A stretch of 64,000 nt of DNA from Lachnospiraceae bacterium (GCA_017620255.1 JAFZQU010000019.1:124001-188000); one strand, 5' to 3'. Shown: positions 33,153 through 41,915, counted from the first letter of the stretch. Program-made: numbers and translations. Notes: generated from the sequence alone by a model not told the origin.

Positions 33153-35585
33153 TCAGCGCACCCTGTAAAGGCAGTAGCCTTCTTCCGAACGGAACACTTC
33201 TTCGCAAAGCGGTGCAAAACCGGCCTCATACACCGCATATTTTGTATACTCGCGGGGGCCTGCGAACACGTAGTCGATCCCGTTTTCCGCAAGAAAGTTT
33301 TTACAGTAATTCTCATCGCCCGCTTCATAGAAGAAACGCACCTCGCCGCCGCGCATGCCGACGCTGTCCCAGTCACCGCGCCACATCCATTCATGCACGC
33401 TCCAGCCGACATACGTGCAGGCGCCCGTAAAGACAGAGACCTTGTTATCCGGCGAATAGCTGTCACCGCCCACTTCGAGAATGCGTACCTTTTCCCGCGG
33501 ATCGGAATTGATCAGATGGATCGCGTTCATCTCCGCATACAGTTCCGGATCCTTTAAGAGAAAATCACACACATCCGCACCTTCTCTCTCCCCGGCATCA
33601 AGCACGTTTCCCATGAACTGATGCACGCCCGTTACAAAGAACCCGGACAAAAGCAGGACCAGACACATAACGGGAATGGCGATCTTCTTTTTGCCGTCCG
33701 CCAGAAAGATCCCGGCAGCAAGTCCCGTCACGATCCCAAAGAGCAGAAAGGCCTGATAGGTCAGTTTGAACATCGTGTTGAACCGGGCGTAAGTCTCTCC
33801 GTAAATATCCTGCACATAGATCACTTCCGGCATCAGCGTCAGGCCGGCCGCACAAAGGATCAGCACCAGCAGCATGAGAGCGGCAAGCTTTTTTTTCTGA
33901 TTGACCAGATTAGTCAGCACCTTGATGAGCAGCACTCCCGCGATCAGATAGGGGATGCCCCAGAGCAGCAGGAACTTGTACAGGGGCGAGTGATTCTGAC
34001 AGATCCGGATCCCGGACATCATCTTGACAAAGCCCGTCTCAAACGGGATCGCCAGCAGCTTTGCAAAGCCGAACATCCACGCGCCTTTCAGGAGGACTTC
34101 GCCGATCATGAGAAAAACGCTCTTCCATCCGGCCGCGCTAGTGGTGTGCGCATCTTTCTTTCCTGCCGTGCTATTGGTGTGCGCATCTTTCTTCCCTGCC
34201 GCGCTATTGGTGTGCGCATCTTTCTTTCCTGCAACCCAATGGCTGCCTTTCCCGGACCGGGAAGACCGGGCGGTTGCATACACCGCAAGGTCGTGGAAAA
34301 GCACAAGCGCGCCGCAGATCACAAAATAGATCGGCAGATCCCAGTAGTTGCAGCCCATGTATAAAGATAAAAGAATACTGACAAGAACGAGTCTGACATC
34401 AAAGAGCCGTTTTAGGAAACGCTGCTTCTCGTCATCGAGTGCGTAGTCGATGGCAAGCGCCAGCAGCGGCACAACAAACAGCAGGTTGATCATGTGCGCG
34501 TGCAGGTCACCGAGGATCACGGAATAGGACAGGAATTCGTTCTTACCCCGGTCGTCCGTTTCCGGATAGTACCCGATATAGACCGTGGAATCCGGGAAGA
34601 AATATCCCTCCGGCCTGTAGCTTAATGATTTTCCCGTGATCTTTTCAAGGATCGGAATGATGATCCCGTAATAGAGGTAATGGCCGTTCCCCGCAAAGCA
34701 GGACATGAGAAGCGCCGTGACGCCACCGCACAGGGCAGGGATGCAGATCCTCTTTCTGTTTCCATTATCATTTCCATTAACATTTCCATTAACATTTCCG
34801 TTATCTTTTTTATTCTCATCGACGGTTTCATCTGTATTTCCGGACCTGTTTTCAGGCAGGATCCGGCATAAGATCGCATATACCAGTGACAGGATCATGC
34901 AGGCAACCGCGGCAAAGATCGTCGCGAGCATAAACGTGTAACCATACGCGGGTGTCACGCCGGACAGCCGGCATAAATATACCGTGCAGGCCTGTCCCAG
35001 ATAATAGTAGTTCAGCTGCTTCCCGCCAAACCAGATATCTTCCGGGACTGCGCACCTCTGCCTGTAGATGGCGTTCACAAATCCGAAATCCATGTACTGC
35101 TCTGTCTGGCAGTTCAGATCGCTCTTGAAACCGCGGATCCACACGATCACAACAAAGAGGACCGCAAAGAGAGCAAACCCAATTAGAAAACGCTTCCACT
35201 CGAAGTCGGCAAGGTATGCGGTAAATGCATCTGTCCATGCATGCCCGTCCGATGCTTTCCGCTTTCTGCTCTCTGCACGTGCGCCGGCTAATCCCTGTCC
35301 TCTCCCGGTTTTAAGCGTCGGCAGAAGCACGCCAATCAGCAACACCCCCATCGGGAGCAGGGCCAGGCATACGAACGTGATCAGGCAGTGTTCGTCAAAC
35401 GGATAGAGGCCTATGGCCGATAAGATCCAGGCGAGATAAAACGACAGCGCCGTTCCAAGTCCCAACGACAATGCGAACCCGCTGTCCGGAAGTTTCAGCT
35501 TGCGCACACGCAGATAAGGCCTCATGAAAAACGAGACCACAAACAAAAGCATGAGCCATTTGAGGATATTGACCAATTCAGTCAT
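33153..35585 (-). CDS. DUF2298 (Chlor_Arch_YYY) family multispanning membrane protein
   Basis: An 810-aa protein with more than ten hydrophobic helices. The segment with Glu-Gln-Tyr-Met-Asp-Phe-Gly-Phe-Val-Asn-Ala and the Asp-x-Trp-Phe-Gly-Gly-Lys-x-Leu-Asn-Tyr-Tyr-Tyr-Leu-Gly motif is diagnostic of DUF2298, a family distantly like GT39-type glycosyltransferases. Function is unproven. Two in-frame tandem repeats lie in hydrophilic loops: 3 x 11 residues (GKKDAHT...) and an Asn-Gly-Asn-Val/Asp repeat. The start is ATG 35585, six bases after GGGGAG; an upstream ATG directly touches that RBS. It overlaps the helicase gene by 8 bp. Confidence 0.82.
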   Translation of the reverse strand: MTELVNILKWLMLLFVVSFFMRPYLRVRKLKLPDSGFALSLGLGTALSFYLAWILSAIGLYPFDEHCLITFVCLALLPMGVLLIGVLLPTLKTGRGQGLAGARAESRKRKASDGHAWTDAFTAYLADFEWKRFLIGFALFAVLFVVIVWIRGFKSDLNCQTEQYMDFGFVNAIYRQRCAVPEDIWFGGKQLNYYYLGQACTVYLCRLSGVTPAYGYTFMLATIFAAVACMILSLVYAILCRILPENRSGNTDETVDENKKDNGNVNGNVNGNDNGNRKRICIPALCGGVTALLMSCFAGNGHYLYYGIIIPILEKITGKSLSYRPEGYFFPDSTVYIGYYPETDDRGKNEFLSYSVILGDLHAHMINLLFVVPLLALAIDYALDDEKQRFLKRLFDVRLVLVSILLSLYMGCNYWDLPIYFVICGALVLFHDLAVYATARSSRSGKGSHWVAGKKDAHTNSAAGKKDAHTNSTAGKKDAHTTSAAGWKSVFLMIGEVLLKGAWMFGFAKLLAIPFETGFVKMMSGIRICQNHSPLYKFLLLWGIPYLIAGVLLIKVLTNLVNQKKKLAALMLLVLILCAAGLTLMPEVIYVQDIYGETYARFNTMFKLTYQAFLLFGIVTGLAAGIFLADGKKKIAIPVMCLVLLLSGFFVTGVHQFMGNVLDAGEREGADVCDFLLKDPELYAEMNAIHLINSDPREKVRILEVGGDSYSPDNKVSVFTGACTYVGWSVHEWMWRGDWDSVGMRGGEVRFFYEAGDENYCKNFLAENGIDYVFAGPREYTKYAVYEAGFAPLCEEVFRSEEGYCLYRVR
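34144..34242. repeat. three tandem 33-bp in-frame repeats
   Basis: GTGTGCGCATCTTTCTT begins at 34144, 34177 and 34210, with the copies nearly identical. Translated on the minus strand each copy gives GKKDAHTNSAA or a one-residue variant. Copy-number change would keep frame. Confidence 0.9.
34759..34806. repeat. four tandem 12-bp in-frame repeats
   Basis: TTTCCATTATCA, two copies of TTTCCATTAACA, and TTTCCGTTATCT are contiguous. On the minus strand they encode an Asn-Gly-Asn-Val/Asp run in a loop of the DUF2298 protein. Confidence 0.88.
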
Positions 35586-38094
35586 CGGCATCTCCCCTGC
35601 CCTTATCTGTTAGAGAACGTGACAGATTCCAGTAGGATTCCACAACGTCTTCCACGATATTCAAACTGACGGTTTCGTAATATTTCCACTCGCGCGGGAA
35701 CAGGCTGCGGTACGATCCGTTTAAGAACCGCTCATCGAGCAGTGCGACGATCCCGATATCGTCCACGGTACGGATCACGCGCCCTGCCGCCTGCATGACT
35801 TTGTTCATGCCGGGATAGCGGTAGGCATAGTCGAATCCGTCCCAGCCGCGCTCGTCATAACATTCTCTCAGTAACTGTCTTTCATTCGTCACCATCGGCA
35901 GACCCGTGCCGACCACGATCGCACCGATCAGCGCATCATGTTTCAGATCGATGCCCTCCGCAAAGATCCCGCCGATCGCGCAGAACCCGATCAGTGTTTT
36001 TTCCGATGCGGTCGTGAACCGGTCCAGAAACGCCTCACGTTCTTCCTCACTCATCGTAGTCTTCTGCAGCAGAACTTCCTGCGTCTCTTCGTCATAATAA
36101 TCCGCCATGTAGGCGTCATAGACTTCGTTCAGAAAAGCATGCGACGGGAAGAACACCATATAGTTGCCGTTCATCCGCGAGCAGATCCTGAGGATGTATT
36201 TCGCGATGGAGTCATATTCCGTTTTGGTGCGCCTTGTGTATTTGCTGCTGACATCGCTTGCGATAAAGAGCCCGCACTGCTTCGGATCAAACACAGACTG
36301 CGCATAGACCGTGTAATCGTTCGTATCCCCGGAGAGCATGTTCTGATAATACTGCACCGGCAAAAGCGTTGCCGAAAAGAAGATGCTCGCTCTTCCCTTA
36401 TCCAGGCACTTCCGAAGCGAGGCCGAAGGATCGGTGCATAGGAGCTTGACCATGAACCGTCCGTCGTGCAGATGTTCGCAGTACGTGACATAGTCGTTCT
36501 CGCCCTGATTTTCATTCATATTGAGGAAATGCCGCAGGGCAAAATAGAACTCGAGCACTTTCTCGTTTTCCGCCTGCTGCCTGGCCGCATCCGGGGGCAG
36601 GTCCTCCAAATACTGTTCCATCACGTTCTGCAGCCGGGTCAGAGATACGAGCAGCGCCGAGATAGATTCCGGCACCAGGAACTCATCGCATTCCCGCTTC
36701 AGCGCCAGCATCTGCCTGTTGGTATTGTTGAGCGCCCGCGCAAGCTTCGCGTCGCGCTTCTTGACGACCGCCAGCACCTCTAAGATCTGTTCCTTGATCA
36801 GGATCGCGGAATACATGTTCATGGCCCGGTCCACCAGGTTATGCGCCTCGTCGATCAGGAACAGATAATCTCCCTGCACGCCCTCCGCAAAAAACCGGCG
36901 CAGGTAGACGTTCGGGTCAAACACATAGTTGTAATCACAGACCACGGCGTCCGAAAACAGCGACATGTCAAGGCACATCTCAAACGGACAGACGCAGTGC
37001 TTTTCGGCATATTTTTCCACGGTCTCGCGATCAAAGGAATCCTCGTGCGTCAGCAGATCATACATGGCGTCGTTGATCCGGTCGTAGTGCCCCTTCGCAC
37101 GCTCGCACGCATCCGGATTGCACTCGCAGGTCGTGAGCGGACAGGTCTTTTCCTTCGCCGTGATCACGACCGATTTAAGCTGCAGGCCGCCAAGGCGCAG
37201 CGTGTTGAAGCAGTCGATCGCCACGGTGCGCGTGATCGTTTTTGCCGTCAGGTAAAAGATCTTATCGGACAGTCCTTCTCCCATGGCTTTGATGGCGGGA
37301 AAGACGGTGGAGACTGTTTTGCCGACGCCTGTCGGCGCCTCGATAAAGAGCCGCTTTCTCAGATAGATCGTGCGGTAAACGGACGCCGCAAGATCCTTCT
37401 GTCCCGGCCTGTATGCAAAAGGAAACTCCAGTTGTTTGATCGATGCGTTCCGCTGATTTTTCCATGTGAATTCAAAATCAGACCAGCGGACATAGAGCTT
37501 CATCAGGTTTAAGAACCACGCCCTGATCTCCGCAAACGTGTAGGTCTCATGGAAGTATTTGAGTTCGTGCGTATCGATGTTCACATAGGTCATGCGCACG
37601 CCGATCTCTTTGTATGCATGCTGCGCCGCAAAGATATAGGCGTAGACTTTTGCCTGCGAGAGGTGCACATCCTCCGGTTTGCCGATCCGCTCCGGCTCTC
37701 TGAACGTTGTCTTGATCTCATCGATCACGGGCATCTCTTCCGGCGCATCTTCTTTAAAGATCACACCGTCCGCCCGGCCCTCGATCACGATATCATAGTC
37801 GGGCTGCTCTACCACTTCGCGCATAAAAAACTCCGCATGATAAGCAGCGCCCATGCCCTGCTGGATCATGCGGTGGATCCTTGCCCCTTCAAGCATCGTC
37901 GAGAGCGAATCGGAACTGCTCTTGCGCCGGTTATCGATGTCACCGGAACGCATGATGAATTCCACGAGTTCGCGCACGGAAAGACGGATCGAAGGACGCA
38001 TTGCCACGTCCGCCTGCGTCTTTTTCCGGCTCTTCTGAGACTGTTTCTCTTTCTGATTTTTCTGAACTTTGTCAGGGAGTTGTTTCTCTTTCAT
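35578..38094 (-). CDS. XPD/DinG-family helicase with an N-terminal PD-(D/E)XK nuclease domain
   Basis: An 838-aa cytoplasmic protein. A Lys/Gln-rich start (1-30) leads to a Cas4/AddB-like nuclease domain with GRADG (D109), a Glu-x-Lys (E126, K128) and Gln147-x3-Tyr151. A superfamily 2 helicase follows: Walker A EAPTGVGKT (252-260), a cysteine cluster CPLTTCECNPDAC...HCVCPFEMC that fits the iron-sulfur domain of XPD/DinG, the DEAH box IDEAHNL, and the C-terminal helicase motif QAAGRVIRT. It probably unwinds and cuts DNA structures in repair. It is 20 bp behind the MATE gene and overlaps the DUF2298 gene by 8 bp. Confidence 0.88.
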   Translation of the reverse strand: MKEKQLPDKVQKNQKEKQSQKSRKKTQADVAMRPSIRLSVRELVEFIMRSGDIDNRRKSSSDSLSTMLEGARIHRMIQQGMGAAYHAEFFMREVVEQPDYDIVIEGRADGVIFKEDAPEEMPVIDEIKTTFREPERIGKPEDVHLSQAKVYAYIFAAQHAYKEIGVRMTYVNIDTHELKYFHETYTFAEIRAWFLNLMKLYVRWSDFEFTWKNQRNASIKQLEFPFAYRPGQKDLAASVYRTIYLRKRLFIEAPTGVGKTVSTVFPAIKAMGEGLSDKIFYLTAKTITRTVAIDCFNTLRLGGLQLKSVVITAKEKTCPLTTCECNPDACERAKGHYDRINDAMYDLLTHEDSFDRETVEKYAEKHCVCPFEMCLDMSLFSDAVVCDYNYVFDPNVYLRRFFAEGVQGDYLFLIDEAHNLVDRAMNMYSAILIKEQILEVLAVVKKRDAKLARALNNTNRQMLALKRECDEFLVPESISALLVSLTRLQNVMEQYLEDLPPDAARQQAENEKVLEFYFALRHFLNMNENQGENDYVTYCEHLHDGRFMVKLLCTDPSASLRKCLDKGRASIFFSATLLPVQYYQNMLSGDTNDYTVYAQSVFDPKQCGLFIASDVSSKYTRRTKTEYDSIAKYILRICSRMNGNYMVFFPSHAFLNEVYDAYMADYYDEETQEVLLQKTTMSEEEREAFLDRFTTASEKTLIGFCAIGGIFAEGIDLKHDALIGAIVVGTGLPMVTNERQLLRECYDERGWDGFDYAYRYPGMNKVMQAAGRVIRTVDDIGIVALLDERFLNGSYRSLFPREWKYYETVSLNIVEDVVESYWNLSRSLTDKGRGDADD

Positions 38095-38113
38095 GCGGGT
38101 TTATATGTGCTGT

Positions 38114-39484
38114 CTATGTGCCTGCTTCCACTTTGCTGATCACGTTTCTATACATGCGAATCATGCAGATCGTGGACACGATCAGGGAGGCGATCTCCGC
38201 GATCGGGAAAGACCACCAGACATAATAGACATCACCGAGTTTGGAAAGCAGATAGGCGGCCGGCAGCAGCACCAGTACCTGACGGATCAGGGATACGATC
38301 AGGGAATACACGCCGTTACCAAGCGCCTGAAAAGTCGAACCGAAAACGATGCAGACCGCAGCGATCGGGAAGTGCAGGGAGATCACGCGCAGCGCCGGAT
38401 CGCCCATCGAAAGCATGTGCTCGGATGCATCAAAGAGTGCAAACAGTTGAGACGGAAATACCTGGAAAATGAACAGTCCAAACAGCATGATCCCTACCGC
38501 GATCCCCGTTGCGATCTTGATCGTGCGGATCATACGCTTCCTGTTCCTTGCCCCGTAATTGTAGGCAACGATCGGTACCATACCGCTGTTTAGACCAAAG
38601 AGCGGCATGAAGATAAAACTCTGCAGTTTGAAATAAACGCCGAATACGGCAGTTGCTGTCGTTGAAAAAACGATCAGGATCTGGTTCATGGAATAGGTCA
38701 TGAAAGAACCGACGCACTGCATGAAGATCGAAGGCAGGCCGACCTGGTAGATCTCGCCGATGATCCGGAAGCGCGGCCGGAAGCCTTTGATATGAAACGC
38801 GACTTCATGATTCCGTTTCAGGTTCAGGATCAGGCCCGCAATGGCAGCGACGATCTGTCCGGAAACCGTTGCGATCGCTGCACCCCGAACGCCAAGCTTC
38901 GGGAACCCGAGCAGGCCGAAGATCAGGATCGGATCAAAGATCAGGTTGACGATCGCGCCGATCAACTGGGAGATCATGGATTCCACGGTCCGTCCCGTCG
39001 ACTGCAGGATCTTCTCAAAGATCACCTGGAAGAACATACCAAAGCCTATACAGCAGATGATCGTCAGATAATCCACGCCGAAGCCGACGATCTCCGCATT
39101 GTCCGTCTGACTCAAATAGAACGGGCGGACCACCGTCAGTCCGATCACGATAAAGATGATGATATTGATCAAAGTCATGAACAGCGCGTTCATGGCGGCC
39201 GCCGTGACTTTTTCCGCATCCCTCTCACCAAGCGCCTTGGAAAGAACGGCATTCATACCGACACCGAGTCCCACGGCCATACCGATCATCAGCGTCTGCA
39301 GCGGAAATGCAAGCGACACCGCCGTCAGCGCGTTCTCACAGATCCTTGCCACAAAGATACTGTCCACGATGTTGTACAGGGCCTGCACAAGCATCGAGAT
39401 CATCATCGGCAGCGACATCGTGATCAGCAGTTTGCCTTCGGGCATCGTGCCCATTTTATTTTCAGCCAAAGAAACGTCTTTCAT
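38114..39484 (-). CDS. MATE family efflux transporter
   Basis: A 456-aa integral membrane protein with twelve predicted helices in two similar halves. Family motifs include PMMISMLVQALYNIVDSIFV near the start and the repeated Gly-Ala-x-Asn-x-x-x-Asp-Pro-Ile-Leu-Ile segment at the end of the first half. MATE proteins export drugs or metabolites in exchange for sodium or protons; the substrate is not predictable. GGGAAG precedes the ATG. Its promoter overlaps a long hairpin. The nuclease-helicase gene follows 20 bp downstream. Confidence 0.92.
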   Translation of the reverse strand: MKDVSLAENKMGTMPEGKLLITMSLPMMISMLVQALYNIVDSIFVARICENALTAVSLAFPLQTLMIGMAVGLGVGMNAVLSKALGERDAEKVTAAAMNALFMTLINIIIFIVIGLTVVRPFYLSQTDNAEIVGFGVDYLTIICCIGFGMFFQVIFEKILQSTGRTVESMISQLIGAIVNLIFDPILIFGLLGFPKLGVRGAAIATVSGQIVAAIAGLILNLKRNHEVAFHIKGFRPRFRIIGEIYQVGLPSIFMQCVGSFMTYSMNQILIVFSTTATAVFGVYFKLQSFIFMPLFGLNSGMVPIVAYNYGARNRKRMIRTIKIATGIAVGIMLFGLFIFQVFPSQLFALFDASEHMLSMGDPALRVISLHFPIAAVCIVFGSTFQALGNGVYSLIVSLIRQVLVLLPAAYLLSKLGDVYYVWWSFPIAEIASLIVSTICMIRMYRNVISKVEAGT

Positions 39485-39552
39485 GATTTTTATACTTCCC
39501 GGATCGTGGATTGGATCAGGTCACTCCCGGCTCTTTTTTCTCTCTATATAGC

Positions 39553-39611
39553 ACTACAGAGTCAGGGACACCCTAACTCTGTAGTATACCTTAAAATCGG
39601 CATTTCGTCCA
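39553..39611 (-). promoter_or_regulatory. possible MATE promoter overlapping a 15-bp-stem hairpin
   Basis: On the minus strand TGGACG (39611-39606), 17 bp, TATACT (39588-39583). A hairpin, ACTACAGAGT (39553-39562) with ACTCTGTAGT (39576-39585) and an inner AGGG/CCCT, begins inside the -10 and would form the very 5' end of the transcript. No T tract follows, so it is less likely to be the GNAT terminator. Confidence 0.45.
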
Positions 39612-39614
39612 TAT

Positions 39615-40034
39615 CTACTCTTTGATCAGCCACTGGTCCATTCCGGCGCCCGCTTCCTCATTGGGCCGTATCCTAAAACCGAATCTTTCGTAAAACGGCT
39701 CCTTTCCTTTTGCCGCATTCAGGTTCAGTTTCACCTTGTATCCGGGCTTCAAATCCTCATTCAGTTTCCGGATACACGCCTCCACCAGTTTGCTTCCGAT
39801 CCCCTGCCCGCGGTACGGGGCATCCACGATCACATCCGACAAAAACGCGATATAGCCGCCATCCCAGAGCAGTCTGACCAGTCCGACCGCCTTTTCACCG
39901 TCCCTGACACAAAGGATCATATAGGCGTGATCTATGCAGGCCTGCGCCTCCTCAAGAGGAAACATCGTCCAGCCCACCTTTTCACGCATTTCCAGATACT
40001 CTTCCGCTGAAATGTAGTCTGTATACCGGATCAT
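39615..40034 (-). CDS. GNAT family N-acetyltransferase
   Basis: A 139-aa acetyl-CoA-dependent acetyltransferase. The acetyl-CoA-binding motif A is clear (VDAPYRGQGIGSKLVEACI, with the Arg-Gly-Gln-Gly-Ile-Gly loop), followed by Ala-Ala-Lys-Gly-Lys-Glu-Pro-Phe-Tyr-Glu-Arg-Phe-Gly-Phe at the end of the fold. Substrate unknown. CAGGGGGC lies upstream of the ATG. The gene stands alone; upstream is the large half-site array. Confidence 0.88.
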   Translation of the reverse strand: MIRYTDYISAEEYLEMREKVGWTMFPLEEAQACIDHAYMILCVRDGEKAVGLVRLLWDGGYIAFLSDVIVDAPYRGQGIGSKLVEACIRKLNEDLKPGYKVKLNLNAAKGKEPFYERFGFRIRPNEEAGAGMDQWLIKE

Positions 40035-40056
40035 CCGCCTGCCCCCTGCTTTTTTA

Positions 40057-40095
40057 TACCTAGTTTTCTTACGTAGTTTTCTTACGTAGTTTTCT
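40057..40095. repeat. three tandem 13-bp repeats at the edge of array 2
   Basis: TACCTAGTTTTCT, then two copies of TACGTAGTTTTCT, start at 40057, 40070 and 40083. They contain the ACGTAG core of the adjacent 64-bp array. Confidence 0.85.
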
Positions 40096-40111
40096 GTTCT
40101 GCTTATGTCAG

Positions 40112-40535
40112 CTACGTGTAGTTTTTGCGATCTGATGTCTGATACACGTAGTTTTTTTATGCTTTTTCATTCTTGCTACGTGTATTATGAAGGATTATCT
40201 GATATTTACACGTAGTTTCTCAATGATTTTTCCTTCAGACTACGTGCGTTTGGATGGGTTATCAGAGTTTCACACGTAGTTTCTCAATGATTTTTCCTTC
40301 AAACTACGTGTATTTGGATGGGTTATCAGAGTTTCACACGTAGTCTCTCTATGATTTTCCCTCAAAACTACGTGCGTTTGGATGGGTTATCAGAGTTTCA
40401 CACGTAGTCTCTCTATGATTTTTCCTTCAAACTACGTGCGTTTGGATGGATTATCAGAGTTTCACACGTAGTCTCTCTATGATTCCCTCCAAAAACTACG
40501 TGTATTTGGAACGATTATCGGAAATTCACACGTAG
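40112..40535. repeat. array 2 of alternating CACGTAG/CTACGTG half-sites, exact 64-bp period
   Basis: Fourteen half-sites alternate orientation. CTACGTG starts at 40112, 40176, 40240, 40304, 40368, 40432 and 40496; CACGTAG at 40145, 40209, 40273, 40337, 40401, 40465 and 40529. Spacing alternates 33 and 31 bp throughout, with no exception. Units share ATGGGTTATCAGAGTTTCA linkers in one gap and TCTATGATTTTTCCTTC-like A/T-rich segments in the other. The array fills the 534-bp gap between the GNAT and ion-channel genes. Neighbouring units are nearly identical, which argues for recent amplification or gene conversion. The 64-bp period shifts frame, so it does not encode a repeat protein. Confidence 0.92.
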
Positions 40536-40568
40536 TCTGCCCAAACATCCTTCGGAAAAATCATATAC

Positions 40569-41744
40569 CTACCCCCTGCTGTATAAGATTACAGTGTCGC
40601 CTGCGCGCACCACCGCATCCCCTGCAGGATCGAGCAGGAGCCCGTCGCGCTTTAACTGTGCGATCCTTTCGCCCGGCCGCAGGGATAAGTCATTTACTTT
40701 CCGGCCGATCCAGTCGCTGTCGTCTTCCACAGCGATCTCACGCACATTGATACTGTTGCTGTCCCTGCGGGCTTTCGCACAGATCACGACGCGGTCTTCC
40801 GGCTCAAGAACAAGTTCCGGGATGGGCGAAAGATCCGCACCGCCGCGGATGACGGATACGATGGCAAGTCTGTCAGGCAGCACGATCTCACGGACCGGTT
40901 TTCCAGCCCATGCATGTTCGTCCGTTACGGTCGCCGTCACAAACTGCAGTTCATGCTCGCTGCCGTAGGGCATTTCCGATCTGCTCTTTGTATATTGCTG
41001 GACAAAGCCGGCGGAAATGATACCTGTCGGGATCGCGACCATGCCGACACCGAGAAACGAGATGATGATCGCCATGACACGCCCCGCGATCGTAACGGGA
41101 TAGATGTCCCCGTACCCGACGGTCAGAAGCGTGGATACGGCCCACCAGATCCCCGAAAACGCATTCTGGAACGCATCCGGCTGCGCTTCATGTTCCAGAT
41201 CGTACATGCAAAGAGATGCCGCGATCATAAAGATCAGGATCAGCACGATCGAAAACAGAAGCTGGTTGCGCTTTTCATACAGGACATCCAGGATCACGGA
41301 AAACGCATCGTTCTTCGCATTGACGCGGAACAGCCTGAAGATCCGCACAACCCTCAGCATCCTAAATGCGACCGCACCTGCCGGGAAAAAGATCGGCAGA
41401 TAATACGGAAGAAATGTCAGAAGATCGATGAGACCGCTTAAGGAGATCACAAAAGCCAGAACGGCCAGAGACCGTTTCCTGTCCGGATAGAGAAAATCAG
41501 CCGTCCAGAGTCGCAGGATATATTCGATCGTAAACAGCACGATCGTGATCAGCTCAATGGCCTGCAGTACATCCGAATACTTGTCCCAGTAGCGGAATGT
41601 CGAAAGAAGCGTGACCGTTAAGTTGCAGAAGATCACGATCACCAGTGCGATATCAAAGACACGTGATGCGAAGTCCTGCTTATTGCCGATCGAAATGATC
41701 TTGAATACTTCCCTGCGGAAACCGTCTTCTCTCTTTTCGGTCAT
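40569..41744 (-). CDS. voltage-gated-type potassium channel with C-terminal TrkA-C-like domains
   Basis: A 391-aa membrane protein with six hydrophobic helices. The S4-like helix reads FRMLRVVRIFRLFRV with regularly spaced Arg, and the pore loop has the selectivity filter TVGYGD, so it conducts potassium. After S6 the C-terminal region (about 255-391) contains two regulator-of-K-conductance-like segments (Ala-Gly-Lys-Pro-Val-Arg-Glu-Ile and Ile-Gly-Arg-Lys-Val-Asn-Asp-Leu). ATG 41744 is chosen because AGGAGG precedes it; the 40-codon upstream extension would run through a tandem duplication. Ktr genes for potassium uptake lie 5 kb away. Confidence 0.9.
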   Translation of the reverse strand: MTEKREDGFRREVFKIISIGNKQDFASRVFDIALVIVIFCNLTVTLLSTFRYWDKYSDVLQAIELITIVLFTIEYILRLWTADFLYPDRKRSLAVLAFVISLSGLIDLLTFLPYYLPIFFPAGAVAFRMLRVVRIFRLFRVNAKNDAFSVILDVLYEKRNQLLFSIVLILIFMIAASLCMYDLEHEAQPDAFQNAFSGIWWAVSTLLTVGYGDIYPVTIAGRVMAIIISFLGVGMVAIPTGIISAGFVQQYTKSRSEMPYGSEHELQFVTATVTDEHAWAGKPVREIVLPDRLAIVSVIRGGADLSPIPELVLEPEDRVVICAKARRDSNSINVREIAVEDDSDWIGRKVNDLSLRPGERIAQLKRDGLLLDPAGDAVVRAGDTVILYSRG

Positions 41745-41776
41745 CCTCGTCCTCCTGTTCACTGCTTGCTGCTTAT

Positions 41777-41822
41777 ATGTCTGCCAAACCGCATACCGGA
41801 TGTCTGCCAACCCGCATGCCGG
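41777..41822. repeat. tandem duplication of 23 bp upstream of the channel gene
   Basis: Two head-to-tail copies, 41777-41799 and 41800-41822, each opening ATGTCTGCCAA and ending CCGG, with two differences. They lie 32 bp above the start codon, in the probable promoter region, and could be a duplicated regulator site. Confidence 0.8.
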
Positions 41823-41844
41823 ATAGTACACGACATATATGCAT

Positions 41845-41871
41845 AGAGCAGGTGTTCCCCTCACCTGCTCT
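41845..41871 (-). terminator. terminator after the 103-aa gene
   Basis: AGAGCAGGTG (41845-41854) pairs with CACCTGCTCT (41862-41871), a perfect 10-bp stem with a 7-nt loop. The T tract on the minus strand is weak. Confidence 0.55.
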
Positions 41872-41915
41872 CTCTATATGATAAATTTCCCCAAATATTG
41901 CTCCGCGCTTTCCCT

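Noticed and set aside
40112..40535. CRISPR array
   Set aside because: The 7-bp half-sites alternate orientation and the sequences between them are nearly identical rather than unique; no cas genes are nearby.
40112..40535. Type III antitoxin RNA repeats (ToxIN-like)
   Set aside because: Those repeats are direct and lie immediately before a toxin gene. Here the units are internally inverted and the flanking genes are a GNAT protein and an ion channel.
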